DNA of 64,000 bases from Karstenula rhodostoma CBS 690.94. Lineage: Eukaryota; Ascomycota; Dothideomycetes; Pleosporales; Didymosphaeriaceae. Of the stretch, positions 53,718 to 64,000 are shown in pieces. A program made the translations under genes and the position numbers. The stretch is taken from NCBI GenBank assembly GCA_010093485.1, contig MU001500.1, positions 1,653,478 through 1,717,477 of the forward strand, read 5' to 3'. Below the pieces are notes generated by a model, which was not told the DNA's origin, made no database searches, and was given only the letters and a program-made list of their open reading frames with translations. Numbering within the stretch: position 1 is the stretch's first letter; each line of letters opens with the position of its first letter.

Positions 53718-55242
53718 TCAACTCCCCACCAACTGCGGCCCCTCAAACACCTTCTTCGGATCCCACTCCGCTTTCAACTTCACCAGCCTGTCATAGTTCC
53801 CGAGCCAATAGTGGCTATGCGCCTCGTCCTTCGTCAAGCTCGTATCCGCATAGTTGATATACATGCCGTAATTAACCCCAGGACTCGCATCGTCAATCGC
53901 CTTGATCCACCCGTTCAGAAACGAGAACCACGAGCTGTTGTAGTTCCCGTTGTTTATGCGGTCGTAGAACTGCATCTTGAAGGTCGCATTGCGGTGCGCG
54001 TAGGCGGTGGCGTCGGCGCTGACGTTGGAGATGGCGGAGCCCTTACCGCCGTGGCAGTCGAAGAGGAGGTACCAGGCGCGCGAGTTGGAGCGCGCGTTGG
54101 CGCTCCAGTAATTGGAGAGCGCGGTGATGGCGGCGGGGTTGAGGTATTCGGGCATGAGGGACTTGGCGAAGAAGTTCTCGTGTGTGTCGTAGGGCGTGGC
54201 TTGCTTGAGGGGCCCGTTGGAGAAGTACGTCAGCGTGTTGAGCCACGTGTTCGTGCTCACGCTGCCGCTTGAGATGCCCATCTTGTTGAGCAGCGGGTTT
54301 ATGAGCTTGTCGTAGTCGGCGCGCGTGCCGTAGTAGACGCCGCTGAAGGTGGTGAAGCCCGATAGGAAGAGGCGCATGTTGAGCTCCGGCGGCTGTGAGT
54401 TGCGGGTGAAGTCCTGCAGGGCGGTTAGCGCGGTCGCGAGCGCTGTCGCGGATGAGGGCGAGAAGTAGTAGTTGAAGACAATGTTGCTCTCTGGCGCCGT
54501 GAAGGTCTTGAATTTGAAATTTGTGACGATGCCGAAGGCCGCGCCGGCGCCTCGCAGCGCCCAGAAGAGGTCGGCATTCTGGGTGGGCGAGGCAGTGACG
54601 AGCGTGCTGTTCGCGAGGACGACGTCGGCAGAGAGGATGTTGTCAAGCGTAAGCCCTTTGAGGCGAGAGATGAGGCCGTAACCACCATGGAGGGAAAGGC
54701 CGCCAACGCCGACACTGCAGTATATTAGGATGAGTCTCTATGGATGCGCGGAAGCCATGTACGCACCCAGGGCATGTGCCATGGCTAATGGCCTGCTTTC
54801 CTTGGCTGTAGAGTGCTGTAGCCACATCTCCCAGTCTTCCACCCGTTCCAATTACAACTGTTTGCGCCGTCTGGTCAACGGTAACGCTAGAAAAGTTCTG
54901 CATGTCGACGATCAGATGGCCGTCTTCGCCGCCAAGTCCGTGCGAGCCATAGCTGTGTCCGCCAGATTTGGCGGTGACTTGGACACTGTTCTTGGCTCCG
55001 CAGGCAACAGCATCTTGGACATGTTTTACGGTGGTTGGTACAGCGTAAGCGGCAGGCTTGAAGGTCACCCTTAAATTGAACGGCTTCAGTGATTGTGTGT
55101 AGTCAGCGGAGCCAGATGCGAGTGTCGGGACAGACGCAGTCTTGAGGCAGTCATCGAGGGCTGCGCGCTTCGAGATGCTGGTCGCGCTAGCGTTGGAGAA
55201 CCAAATGCCCAAAGACGCAAGAAGGATTAATGAGTAGGCCAT
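53718..55242 (-). CDS. Secreted FAD-linked oxidase (BBE/AA7 type)
   Basis: Exons 55242-54767 and 54714-53718 (52-nt intron) give 490 codons. Residues 1-20 are a signal peptide (YSLILLASLGIWFSNASA). The FAD domain has SGGHSYGSHGLGG, with the His that binds FAD, and, across the splice site, GTCPGVGVGG, with the Cys of bicovalently linked FAD. LSLHGGYGLISR and DLFWALRGAGAAFGIV follow. A C-terminal BBE domain reads GVNYGMYINYAD, then HYWLGNYDRLVKLKAEWDP. Bicovalent FAD enzymes of this class oxidise oligosaccharides (AA7) or act in secondary metabolism; the true substrate is unknown. All motifs are intact. Confidence 0.92.
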
Positions 55243-56501
55243 GGTGTTCCTTTCTGACTGATCAACGGCTTGGAGGCTGGGCAGTGTCGAAACGACCGTG
55301 TGGCGCGATCATAAGTACATGTCAGAAGTCCTCGAAGCTTCGCCACTGTTGGCTGTCCACGGGGATGTATCTACTAGAACTTATGTACAGCACCCGTGAC
55401 TTACGAGTCTATGCGAATGCTACAGATTTTCTTTCGTGTAGATGAACCAATATGTTGAACGAAATGAAAAATGTGCGATAAGCGGATAAAGAAGGTATCG
55501 TGATATTCCTCTCACGTCGAATACATCTGGCTTCCACATCGAGTTCTAAAAACTGACGCTACCCCCATGATGGAGTGCGGAATCTAATTGTGGCATTGTA
55601 TATCAGCTCTCTGCCATTGGTCGTTGGGTATTGAAACGTGTGGCTGGACTTGGAAAGCCACATGCCCATCCGGGTAGACGGTAATATCGGCACGGCATTG
55701 CGGGAAGGCTGCAAACTTCCCGGAAAAGAGTTGAGCCGCATCATCAAAAAGCAATTGAGCGGACCACGCCTCTTGCAGATGGAGTTTGTCTGTGATGGTT
55801 TCGCCACGCAAAGGTCGAAACATGCCGGGTGATGAGTTTCTGGAGAACTTAAAACGCGCATCGAGGTGACTTGGGCGTGGAAAACAAAAGAAAAGACGCG
55901 AAAGGCTGAGGTGCCTTGATGCATTAATGCCTGGCATGAACCGAGTGTGAGGTTCCTCTGTAGGCCCGGTGGCTCTTTAGCCGGTAAGATGATATCGAAT
56001 GTTCAAGGGAACATCGAACACCAGATACGCCCAAGCACAAACGTGCATGCATCCGGGCCTACATTTTCAAGTAGCACTATCAGATCTCTTGTACCTTCAG
56101 GGATAACTCAGCTGGCTACGTGCGTCTCGATTTTCTGATGCATTGCTACGATATTCGCGGAAAGTAAGCATGCAAGCCATTCTAGGTGTGTGGAATGACA
56201 CACCGTGTAGGATAACACGTATCGGACGTGCCTTGATAAAGAGCAATAAGCAACGGGGCTGTGAATGATGAAGGGACGTTGAGCCTCCGCCAAGACACTA
56301 GCCAATTCTAGAAGGATTGACTCGATTGCGGCGCCCACCACGACATCCTTATGTGACCACAGAAAGCCAACGCTATCTATCAAAGAACAACATACTATCA
56401 GCAGCAAAACCGCTAAAGACCGACTTTTTCTACCGGATCATAAACGTTCACACTGACTACTGCCACCTACTCAGCTCAAATTCGATCCCAATACCATCGC
56501 C
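55243..56501. other. Intergenic stretch, no supported gene
   Basis: A minus-strand ORF of about 117 codons at 55584-55937 reads ADITVYPDGHVAFQVQ but matches no family I know. Otherwise nothing is seen. Confidence 0.45.
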
Positions 56502-57989
56502 ATGAAGACTGACTACTACCTCAACTTGTGCCTCGAGCAGGCTGCCCAGTCCCCGCTTCGCTACCGCCATGGATGTATCATCGTGCGCGGCGGAAAGGTT
56601 ATCGGACAGGGCTTCAACGACCATCGCGCTGGCTTCGACGGCGGCGCCTTGAAGACCGGCGTCCTTCCCGTCCGCTCCTTGAATCCAGCAGCCGTCGCTG
56701 AACTGAAGAAGAAGCACAAGCATAAGCGAGATTTAAAGAATCCCAGTAGCGATGCCACGACCTTTACGCCGTTCGAGGCTATGGGCGGTGGTGGCAAGCT
56801 TGCTAACACGCCGCTGTCTATGCATTCGGAGATGATGGCAATCCACTCTGCACTCTCGGCTTCCACCACCCTGGTCTCCACGGCCGTGTCTTCTCAAAAA
56901 CCGTACTTTAAACTATCGGGTGATTCTAAACGAAAAGCTCGACTACGACGGGACGCCATCAAAACTTACGTCGAGACCATCTGCAAGGTGGCGCTCGCCC
57001 AGTCCACGGAGCAGCGCTTCGGCCGCCCGGTCCAAGAGTGGCGATTTGAAGGCGCTGCACCTCAACCAGACATCTTTGAACGCGGCGCTGGATCTGACGC
57101 AGGGTCATGCGTTTCACGTGCCTATGGAGGACAGTATGGAGAAACACCGAGGGAAAGATCAGAAGAACCGTCATCACGAGAATCATGGACATCAGAAACA
57201 ACAGCGCCGACAGTGTGCGCGTAAGCTGTCGGCGCAGGAGACTCTCATGGCTCCCGGCCATTCTTCTCTGATCTGTAAACCCGCAGAATTGTCCATATCC
57301 GACACTACAACCATTACCGGTGCACTTTCGCACGCGACCGGCACGAACACAGCCCCCATGAAATTTAGCAAGGTGAGTCGTTCTTTTCCCGCGCCTCGAA
57401 CATACTGACAGTCGAGTGGAAACAGAACAAGTCGTCTCCAGCCTTTGCTCCATCAAAGTCAAATCCTGTACTAATACCAAAGGGTCGCACCGGAGAGAAG
57501 AAACGATCGACTGTTGACCGCAAGAAGCACCCACGTCTTAATGGCGCTGATCTGTACGTGGCGCGACTTGGATGGCAGTCGTCAGCGAAGAGCGGTCCGA
57601 GCCCTTGCTGCGAAGTGCTTGAGCATCCGCACACGGCCACAGCGAAGCAACCAACTGGTTCACTGCACGAGGAGCTTCTCAACCCTGGCCCCGTATCGGT
57701 CTCTGCGGCAAACAATGCACCGATAAAAATTGAACCAGAGCCTTCGGTGCTGGCCAGCCGGCCGTGTTATCGTTGCATCGCTTACATGAACTCGGTCGGG
57801 ATCAAGCGAGTATTCTGGACGACAAGTTCGGGCGAGTGGGAGTGTGCAAAGGTGCGAGACTTGGTTGATGCGCTAGATGACCTTGGATCGGGAGATGCGG
57901 CGGCGGATGCCCACACAACACTCAACAGTGTCTTCGTCACAAAGCATGAGGTCCTGATGCTGCGACGAACCATGGGGGCAGATTCTTGA
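56502..57989 (+). CDS. Cytidine-deaminase-like protein with a long insert
   Basis: The start ATG opens with a deaminase fold: LNLCLEQAAQSPLRYRHGCIIVRGGKVIGQGFN. The zinc site is split: MHSEMMAIHS (H-x-E) at residues about 106-115, then, far downstream, RPCYRCIAYMNSVGIKRVFW (P-C-x2-C). Between them lies a long Lys/His/Ser-rich linker. Exon 3 is 57426-57989 after a clear 53-nt intron (57373-57425). Between 56990 and 57040 the coding frame changes; a 49-nt segment with GT-AG ends (about 56990-57038) would fix it, but its splice sites are weak, so a one-base lesion is also possible. Related fungal proteins resemble tRNA or pyrimidine deaminases; the substrate is unknown. Confidence 0.75.
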
Positions 57990-58499
57990 TAGTGCTTCAA
58001 CCAAATTGCGTATCCCGCTACTTTCGAGATTTTGGGATGGGATGCGGGGCCCCGGCCAATGTGCATGCACGTGAGTTCCTTCCTAGTCGAAAAAGCCCCT
58101 CTGCAATAACGACATGCACACGCCCCGGCTGGAACGTTGAAGTCTACAGCGTCCACATTTCCTCCTCGGCGGTTGTCCGTCATTTTGCTGCGTTACTCAA
58201 CACGCCTCTCGGCCGGAAAAGGCGCCGCGGTAACGCCAGATTATGACCCGAGGTGCAGCGCGCCCACCTCCACCACGGCACCACGGTTACCGAGCTATCC
58301 ATCAGCTCCACGCCGGACTAGCGGCATCATGCGACTTGTAAAAGCCTTGTCTCCGCCGTCATGGCCTCCCTGAAGCTGAAGAGCACCCGTCGCTGTTGTG
58401 TCTGGTGTTGCCCTCCGTCGGCTCGGTTACAGGATCCATTCTGCGCAGAACGCTCCATCACGTCTCCCCCAGCAAGAAATCTTCTGACAAAGCGGGCAA
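57990..58499. other. Intergenic stretch, no gene seen
   Basis: 510 bp between two plus-strand genes; presumed promoter of pantothenate kinase. Nothing distinct seen. Confidence 0.4.
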
Positions 58500-60145
58500 A
58501 TGGAAAGCGTAGGGACGTCTCCTCCGCTCTCGGCAACGTCGCTCAACACCCCTTTCCTGCCCACCTCGTACTTTGCATCGCAAGCGCACCGAGTCCGGCG
58601 TCGTTTGAGCGGCCTGCACCGCCGTGGCACAAAGAGGGCGAGGCTGCAGCCAAGCCCCCGCACATCCATGTCGCCCCCCTCGAGCACTCACCCGGACCCC
58701 ACGGCGGGCGAACCCGGGCGTGCTGCGAGCACGCCAGCTGCACATAGCACGTCTGCTGCCGTGCCGACGCGCCCGCGACGCACCACGGCGCAGTCCGACA
58801 TACACGAGACCATCCTGCACCCCGGCAATGTGCGCATCAACGTGCAGGGTGCCTTCATCGTCAGCGACGAGCCCACCACGCCCCGCAGCGATGACTACGA
58901 GCACGACCCGCGCGACATCCGCCTGCCAAACCACACGGCTGTAGTCAGCCATGTCGCCGTCGATGCAAGAAATCCCTTGACTGTGACGCGCGAGCCCCGC
59001 TAACGCGACCCCCAGATCGGAGGCTCCCTGGCCAAGCTTGTCTACTTCTCGCGCGAACCCGAAGAGAGCTCCCTGGGCGGCCGACTAAACTTCCTCAAGT
59101 TCGAGACAGACAGAATCGACTCATGCATCGAGTTCATGCGAAAGCTGCAAGCCGACTACCGACGGCAGAATGGCTCAGCACCGGAAGAGCTCTGCGTCAT
59201 GGCGACGGGCGGCGGGGCCTTCAAGTTCTACGACAAGATACGGGAGGCGCTGGGCGTGGAAGTCATACGGGAGGATGAGATGGAGTGTCTGATAATAGGT
59301 GCGGCGTGTGATTCGAGCATATAGCGCGCAGCCGGCTGACACGCATCTGCTACACAGGTCTCGACTTCTTCATCACAGAGATTCCAGACGAGGTCTTCAC
59401 CTACCGCGAAGAGTCCCCGATGGACTTCATACCGTATCCGCCTCAACCTCCCTCCATATACCCCTACCTCCTCGTCAACATCGGGTCCGGTGTCTCCATG
59501 GTCAAGGTCTCGGGTCCGCGGCAATACGAGCGTATCGGCGGCACATCGCTGGGCGGCGGGACGCTCTGGGGACTGCTGTCCTTGCTGACGGGCGCGCGCA
59601 ACTTCGACGACATGCTCAAGCTCGCCGAAAAAGGCGACAACTCCACGGTCGATCTCCTCGTCGGCGACATCTACGGCGCAGGCTACAACAAGATCGGCCT
59701 CAAGAGCACGCACATCGCCAGCTCCTTCGGCAAAGTCTACAAGATGAAGTGCGCCGCCGAGCGCGAGGCCGAAGACGGCTGCAACGGCGACCACTACTCG
59801 GAGCACGACCACGTCCCCGGGTCGTCGGAGCTCCCCCACCCGCCCGCCAAGTTCCGCTCCGAAGACATCTCCCGCTCCCTCTTGTACGCGGTCTCCAACA
59901 ACATCGGGCAAATCGCCTATCTCCACGCCGAGAAACACAACCTCGAGAAGATCTACTTTGGCGGGTCGTTTATCGGTGGGCATGCGCAGACGATGCATAC
60001 GCTGAGCTACGCGATTCGGTTTTGGTCCAAGGGGAGCAAGCAGGCGTATTTTTTGAGACATGAGGGGTATCTTGGGGCTGTGGGGGCGTTTTTGAAGAGA
60101 CAGCCCAGAAACTGGGGCAGGAGAGGGAGCTTTGAGGGGAGGTGA
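58500..60145 (+). CDS. Pantothenate kinase
   Basis: Exons 58500-58964, 59016-59298 and 59358-60145 give 511 codons. The first intron (58965-59015) starts with GC (GCAAGA) and ends CCCCCAG, with a CTAAC branch site; only this splice restores AVDIGGSLAKLVYFS, the ATP-binding start of eukaryotic PanK. Other motifs are VMATGGGAFKFYD, the loop VNIGSGVSMVKV, ERIGGTSLGGGTLWGL, and FGGSFIGGHAQTM near the C-terminus. It phosphorylates pantothenate, the first step of coenzyme A synthesis. The N-terminal 140 residues are Arg/Ser/Pro-rich, with a likely basic targeting or disordered segment. Start chosen at the first in-frame ATG. All catalytic motifs are intact. Confidence 0.93.
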
Positions 60146-60648
60146 GCGGGGCAGGGTGTGAGGCATATGTGTAGATTAGATAGCGGGTACGATACCAAGA
60201 TTATTTGAGTTTAAAATAAGTTGCTATACATTGAGCGATCAAGGCGTGCGTGTTATCTTTGCGGTAGAAAGGAAGCAGCGCGGCGGGACAGGCGTGCCTG
60301 CCTTTCTTGAACAGCGAGCGTTTGTTGACTCCCAACTCTCACCGCAACTACCCTCTACTTCGCCAGCCTGTGCACTGGGCTGATCCTCTCATCGCCACGT
60401 CTACATATCAGCACCCAGCTCGTATCACGCTCGCTGGTCGATACATCACTCCGCTTGCCGGAGGAACGACCGGTGCACCTTCCGTTCTTGAACAACAGGT
60501 ATGTTTTGCCTCCGCGTCTGCTCCCGCAATCGCCTATGACTGACACGGTTCACCGCAGTAATCCTATTCAAGGGAGTTCACCGTGAGGTATATTGATGCA
60601 CTGGGCCCACGTTGGCAGCACCTCGTCTGAACTTGAACACCGACCGTC
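60146..60648. other. Intergenic stretch, no gene seen
   Basis: 503 bp; PanK 3' end and promoter of the next gene. Nothing distinct seen. Confidence 0.4.
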
Positions 60649-61538
60649 ATGAGTAAAGGGCGCACTCGGAAGCGTCGCTCCGAGGCTATATCCACCGCAG
60701 CTGCAAATGCTGCTTCCGCTACAACCCGCATGGCGAAGATCTCAGCCGTCAACGACCAGATCAAGAACATGCGATGCCTGATAAGTTCTTTCAAGTCGGA
60801 CATCAACAAGTGCTCCAGGCAACTCCAGGGTAATGAACATCGTTCAGAAAATGCTACCAGCAGGGGAGAAATGGATATGTGGAGAAAACTGGCGCGAAGA
60901 AAAGCGGGGGAGATCCAGGATTTGGAGAGTCACATAAACAGGGAGACGAAGGGGATATGTGAGTTGAAGAGGGAGGTGGTGCGCTTGGGGCGGATGACGG
61001 ATCAAGAGTTTGAAAGAGACAGGGCGCGGAAGAGTCGTAAATCGGAGGCCAAGAAAAGGAAAAGGTCAAGCAGGAGGAGGCGGTCAAGGAGGAGGAAGAC
61101 GACATCGATGCCGTGGCAATCAAAGAGGAGCCCTCCGACAGCGACGATACGGAGTCAGAAGACGAGACCGACATGGAAGCCCGAACGCTGTACAAATCGC
61201 GCGGCAGCGAGTACTCCGCCTATCTACCCGATACGCCTGTCATGGCCGAGGAGTAAACTGTCAGCGATGACGAGATTGGGAACAACACGACGATTCTCGC
61301 TGCGGCGTTTGCAGAAGAGGATGAGGCAAGCGATGGGGATTTTGTGCCTGAGACGAAAGGTATGCAGCATGGCGATAACGAGGACAGCGATGTGGATATC
61401 AAAACGGAGGAGATGTCGGACGAGCACGGCAGCGAAGGAGGCGGGACGGTGTACATCAAGTCCGAGCCTGAGTGGGAGGAGTATCGTGCTGTTCGCAAAG
61501 TAGCCACTCTCTCGGGGAACATGTTTTATCAACACTAG
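60649..61538 (+). pseudogene. Coiled-coil, acidic-tailed protein gene with a frameshift and a stop
   Basis: The ATG frame gives a basic coiled-coil N-terminus (SKGRTRKRRSEAIS, ISAVNDQIKNMRCLISSFKSD, then GEIQDLESHINRETKG). Near 61050-61065, in an A-rich run (AAGAAAAGGAAAAGG), the ATG frame turns into an implausible Arg/Ser chain, while the frame -1 reads VKQEEAVKEEEDDIDAVAI, then KEEPSDSDDTESEDE, ending MAEE and a TAA at 61254. After that TAA the same frame stays open with DDEIGNNTTILAAAF and DSDVDIKTEEMSDEHG to 61538. The KxEEP and IKxE motifs look like SUMO acceptor sites. One inserted base and one substitution would give a single protein of about 296 residues. Alternatively the gene ends at 61254. 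Function unknown. Confidence 0.6.
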
Positions 61539-62709
61539 ATCTTAGGATGGACAGATTGTCGAAGATGACTGTGAATGATACTGGGATTGGGCTGGTTATT
61601 CGTTCCTTGGGGGTTAGTGTTGAACGCGTCTTGTTGTTCCCCGCATCAGTGGTCATACTTCTGAGTCGCGCTGTACGACAGTTGCTCACCACTCTGGCAT
61701 CCTCAGCGCGCTCTAATGTAAGAGAAGTCGTTCTGAGTACGGGAACCACGCCGTTCTCGCGGTATGTGTTCAGCGACAGAGATGGAGAGAGTCCAACATC
61801 TCGCTAGTATGACTGTATCGAACGAAACCTATAATACTAGTTCGGGAGTACAAAATTCGGGATTGGCGTTCACATCTGAAATGCTAGCGGAGTGGGCATA
61901 AGTGGATTAGTAGTGAGGATCGTGAGCCTTGGAGCGCTGAATGTTGGGTTAGTAAAAGCAGCTCGTCTTCTTCACAGCGGTTTTTATGACTCCTTGATCA
62001 GACTCATGTTCGTCTCCAGGAACAGGATGTTGAGTACAGAACATTGCTCATATCTGGGCTCATGAGGCGTTGGGAGTTGGTGGTTAGATTTACGTGGCTT
62101 AGGTAGCACACAATCTACGCACTGTACTCACTTGTGTGTGATAACGGCGGGGGAGAGCTGTTCGAGCTAACGGTAGCTAAGAGCTGCTCTGCAGACGTGT
62201 GCTCGGGGCGCTGCCTGAATAGGGCAGAAGCGTTAGCGAGGGTTACACACGCGTTGTACAAAGCAGACTCATAGGTCATTTTTATGTCTGCTCAACTGTT
62301 TATACCGATTGGTTTCTTTAACTGACAGAAGCAGCTATATGAGTACCACGCTGAGCTTTGCTCAAAACTGACAGGTGTGAAGAGAAAGAGGAAAGTGGAT
62401 AGTACGATGTGTTTGATGGTGAAGGAGAAGTCATAGGAGCGGAAAGAAATCGTGTATGACTGATGCGATCGTCTATGACAACAAACTAATCTGTTGTACG
62501 GGGAGTTGACTCTTTGCGAGGGCATCAGTTCTCCGTGAGAGGACTCACCAGGACGTTCTTATACATTGTCTATCTCCCCGCAGTACTGTGGTCCTCCTCC
62601 AACATCATTAACATCCTTTAATATTAGCTTACAGCCTTTTACATCAAGACACCAAACCGAGTTTGCAGTATCCCGGAATATACCCTTTTTATCGCAGAAC
62701 TAAACCACC
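61539..62709. other. Intergenic stretch, no gene seen
   Basis: 1.17 kb, AT-richer on the right. Nothing distinct seen; the end is the promoter of the amidoligase-like gene. Confidence 0.45.
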
Positions 62710-63989
62710 ATGTCGACAGATTCGATTACAGTCCTACCTCTCAAAGCAGGCGTAGAGCATGAACTTGCTTTTGCTTGCGATAATTTCACTCCAACCAAGA
62801 CGGATGACACAGAAATAGCCTTTGAAGCCAGAGAATTTATAGCGAAGACACTCGACAATATCGATGGAATTTCTGTCGATCTAAACATACCCGAGACGAA
62901 AGTCCGATCGCCGCCCGAGGTGTACAAACTGCACTGGACTTTACCGTTCGAAGCTGGACTCAAAGATGGAGTCGACTATGAGGTGCAGGATGGTTACTGT
63001 AAGGACCTCTCTATAAAGCATCTAAAGGAACAAGAAAACCACTAACAACAGCAGATGATCTCGAGCTAGCATCCCCAACAGCAAACGTCAGCACCGACGA
63101 CTGGATCAAACAGACTAAAACCATCTACGCCGCCTTCCGCGCCAACCAAATCACCATCCAAGCACCACCCGAATCCTGCGCCACCCACGTCCACATATCC
63201 CCCGCAGAAGGCAAATGGACCATGGACGCTCTAAAGGCCGTCTCCAAAGCCATCATCTACTTCGAGCGCTGCACAGACGCCCTCGTCCACGAAGATCGTC
63301 TCAGCAAACCCACATGCAAGGACTCCAATTTCGCCAGCGTCCTCCACGCCAGCGGGTATCCCAAGCAGTTGCACACGCCCCAGGATTGGAGAGAGACCTG
63401 GGAAACCGCCTGCCCGTGGAAAGAAACAATCTCGTTTCTCTGGCGCGCAATCGACAAGTGCGAAACCCACCAAGCCATCGCGGCACTCATGTGTTCGCTG
63501 CACGTCGGCTCCGCGAAGCCCCTCCCCAGGACGGATCCAGGCGAGCAGACGCAGTTCGCGCCGCGCACGCAGAGCGAGATTAGTCGGCGGCATCGCTGGA
63601 ACTTTCGGCCGCTTTTGGATGAGAGTAGGATGGGCCATGTGCCTGTGGGGGGATCGACGGAGCCGCTGGGGTCGATTGAGTTTAGGCAGCCTGAGGGCTC
63701 GGCGGTGGCCGAGGAGGCGATTGCGTGGAGGGTGTATGCGACGGGGTTTGTGCAGGCGGCTTTGATGGGGGGGATTGACGAGATGGCGGCGGCGGAGAAG
63801 CCGACGGTGAGGCAGCTGGGGGTGTTTGTGGAGAGCGGGGTTAGGGCGAATGGGTGTCGCATGGAAGATGTGGGGAGGGTGTTTGAGAGGAATTCTGGGG
63901 CTGAGCCGACTGAGATTAGGTTTGAAATGAGAGAGGGGGGGTTCGAAGAGTATACCGTCATGAGGGAATCATGGTTCGACTCTGATTAG
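62710..63989 (+). CDS. Amidoligase-like (COOH-NH2 ligase) domain protein
   Basis: Exons 62710-62998 and 63055-63989 join over a 56-nt intron (GTAAGG...ACTAAC...CAG) to give 407 codons. The order of motifs fits the putative amidoligase family (Amidoligase_2): an early GVEHELAFACD (G-x-E-x-E, metal/ATP site), CATHVHISPAEGKW (the HxHxS block), WNFRPL in the centre and GSIEFRQPEGS (FRQ-x-x-G) late. Relatives are found in bacteria and many Pezizomycotina; in bacteria they are thought to form amide links in cell-surface or peptide-modifying systems. The substrate of the fungal proteins is unknown. The C-terminal 100 residues (RQLGVFVESG, EPTEIRFEMREGG) complete the chain. It is intact and reaches nearly to the window end. 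Confidence 0.8.
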
Positions 63990-64000
63990 AGGGAGGGTCT

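Noticed and set aside
56090..56160. Sequence resembling a tRNA A box (TAACTCAGCTGG)
   Set aside because: No B box of the GGTTCGANTCC type follows at the right distance, and no cloverleaf can be drawn.

Overview
The window looks like nuclear DNA of a filamentous ascomycete (Pezizomycotina, possibly a dothideomycete; I cannot fix the class from sequence alone). Genes are monocistronic and sit on both strands. Most introns are 46-85 nt, and several show CTAAC/CTGAC-like branch sites. The families are typical of such fungi: quinate-utilisation enzymes, a HET-domain protein, a 2EXR/F-box-like protein, kelch and PTH11-like membrane protein remnants, P450s, MFS sugar transporters and an AA7-type FAD oxidase. 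Intergenic repeats carry mostly transition differences, as expected after RIP (repeat-induced point mutation). I saw no convincing tRNA, rRNA or CRISPR.

Layout. 1-774: C-terminal piece of a shikimate-dehydrogenase-like protein, probably the quinate repressor QutR. 1-8 kb: a large disordered membrane protein, a fasciclin protein and a GPI-type secreted protein. 8-12.7 kb: a gene-poor tract with inverted repeats, a diverged dispersed repeat, a frameshifted HET gene and a 357-bp MITE-like element. 12.7-29.5 kb: mostly intact genes (a Cys-rich protein, cyclin L, a 2EXR protein, a two-TM protein, a Zrg17-like zinc transporter, an RBR E3 ligase, a small mitochondrial protein, an Ish1/Msc1 protein), broken by one disrupted multi-TM gene at 16-18.5 kb.

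29.9-35.4 kb is a compact quinate cluster: catabolic 3-dehydroquinase (qutE), inositol-monophosphatase-like qutG, quinate dehydrogenase (qutB) and quinate permease (qutD), arranged as two divergent pairs. The permease imports quinate, QutB oxidises it to 3-dehydroquinate and QutE dehydrates that to 3-dehydroshikimate. The next enzyme, dehydroshikimate dehydratase, is not in this window, and the only regulator-like sequence is the fragment at the left edge. A near-palindromic Qa-1F/QutA-like site lies between qutE and qutG.

35.4-41 kb holds a second MITE-like element with 82-bp terminal inverted repeats and a decayed kelch-propeller gene. 41-45 kb has an intact sugar transporter and a basic nuclear-type protein. 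45-50 kb is a graveyard: a PTH11-like fragment, a P450 that has lost its heme cysteine and its frame, a second P450 fragment, a membrane-protein relic and a third copy of the MITE core. 50-64 kb returns to mainly intact genes: a small gene with a 21-nt exon, a coiled-coil protein with a C-terminal Zn2Cys6-like cluster, an FAD oxidase, a cytidine-deaminase-like protein, pantothenate kinase with a GC-AG intron, a disrupted coiled-coil gene and an amidoligase-like protein.

Single-base lesions occur only in accessory or unrecognised genes and never in the recognisable housekeeping genes. That favours real decay over sequencing error, though several lesions lie in A-runs and need read-level checking.
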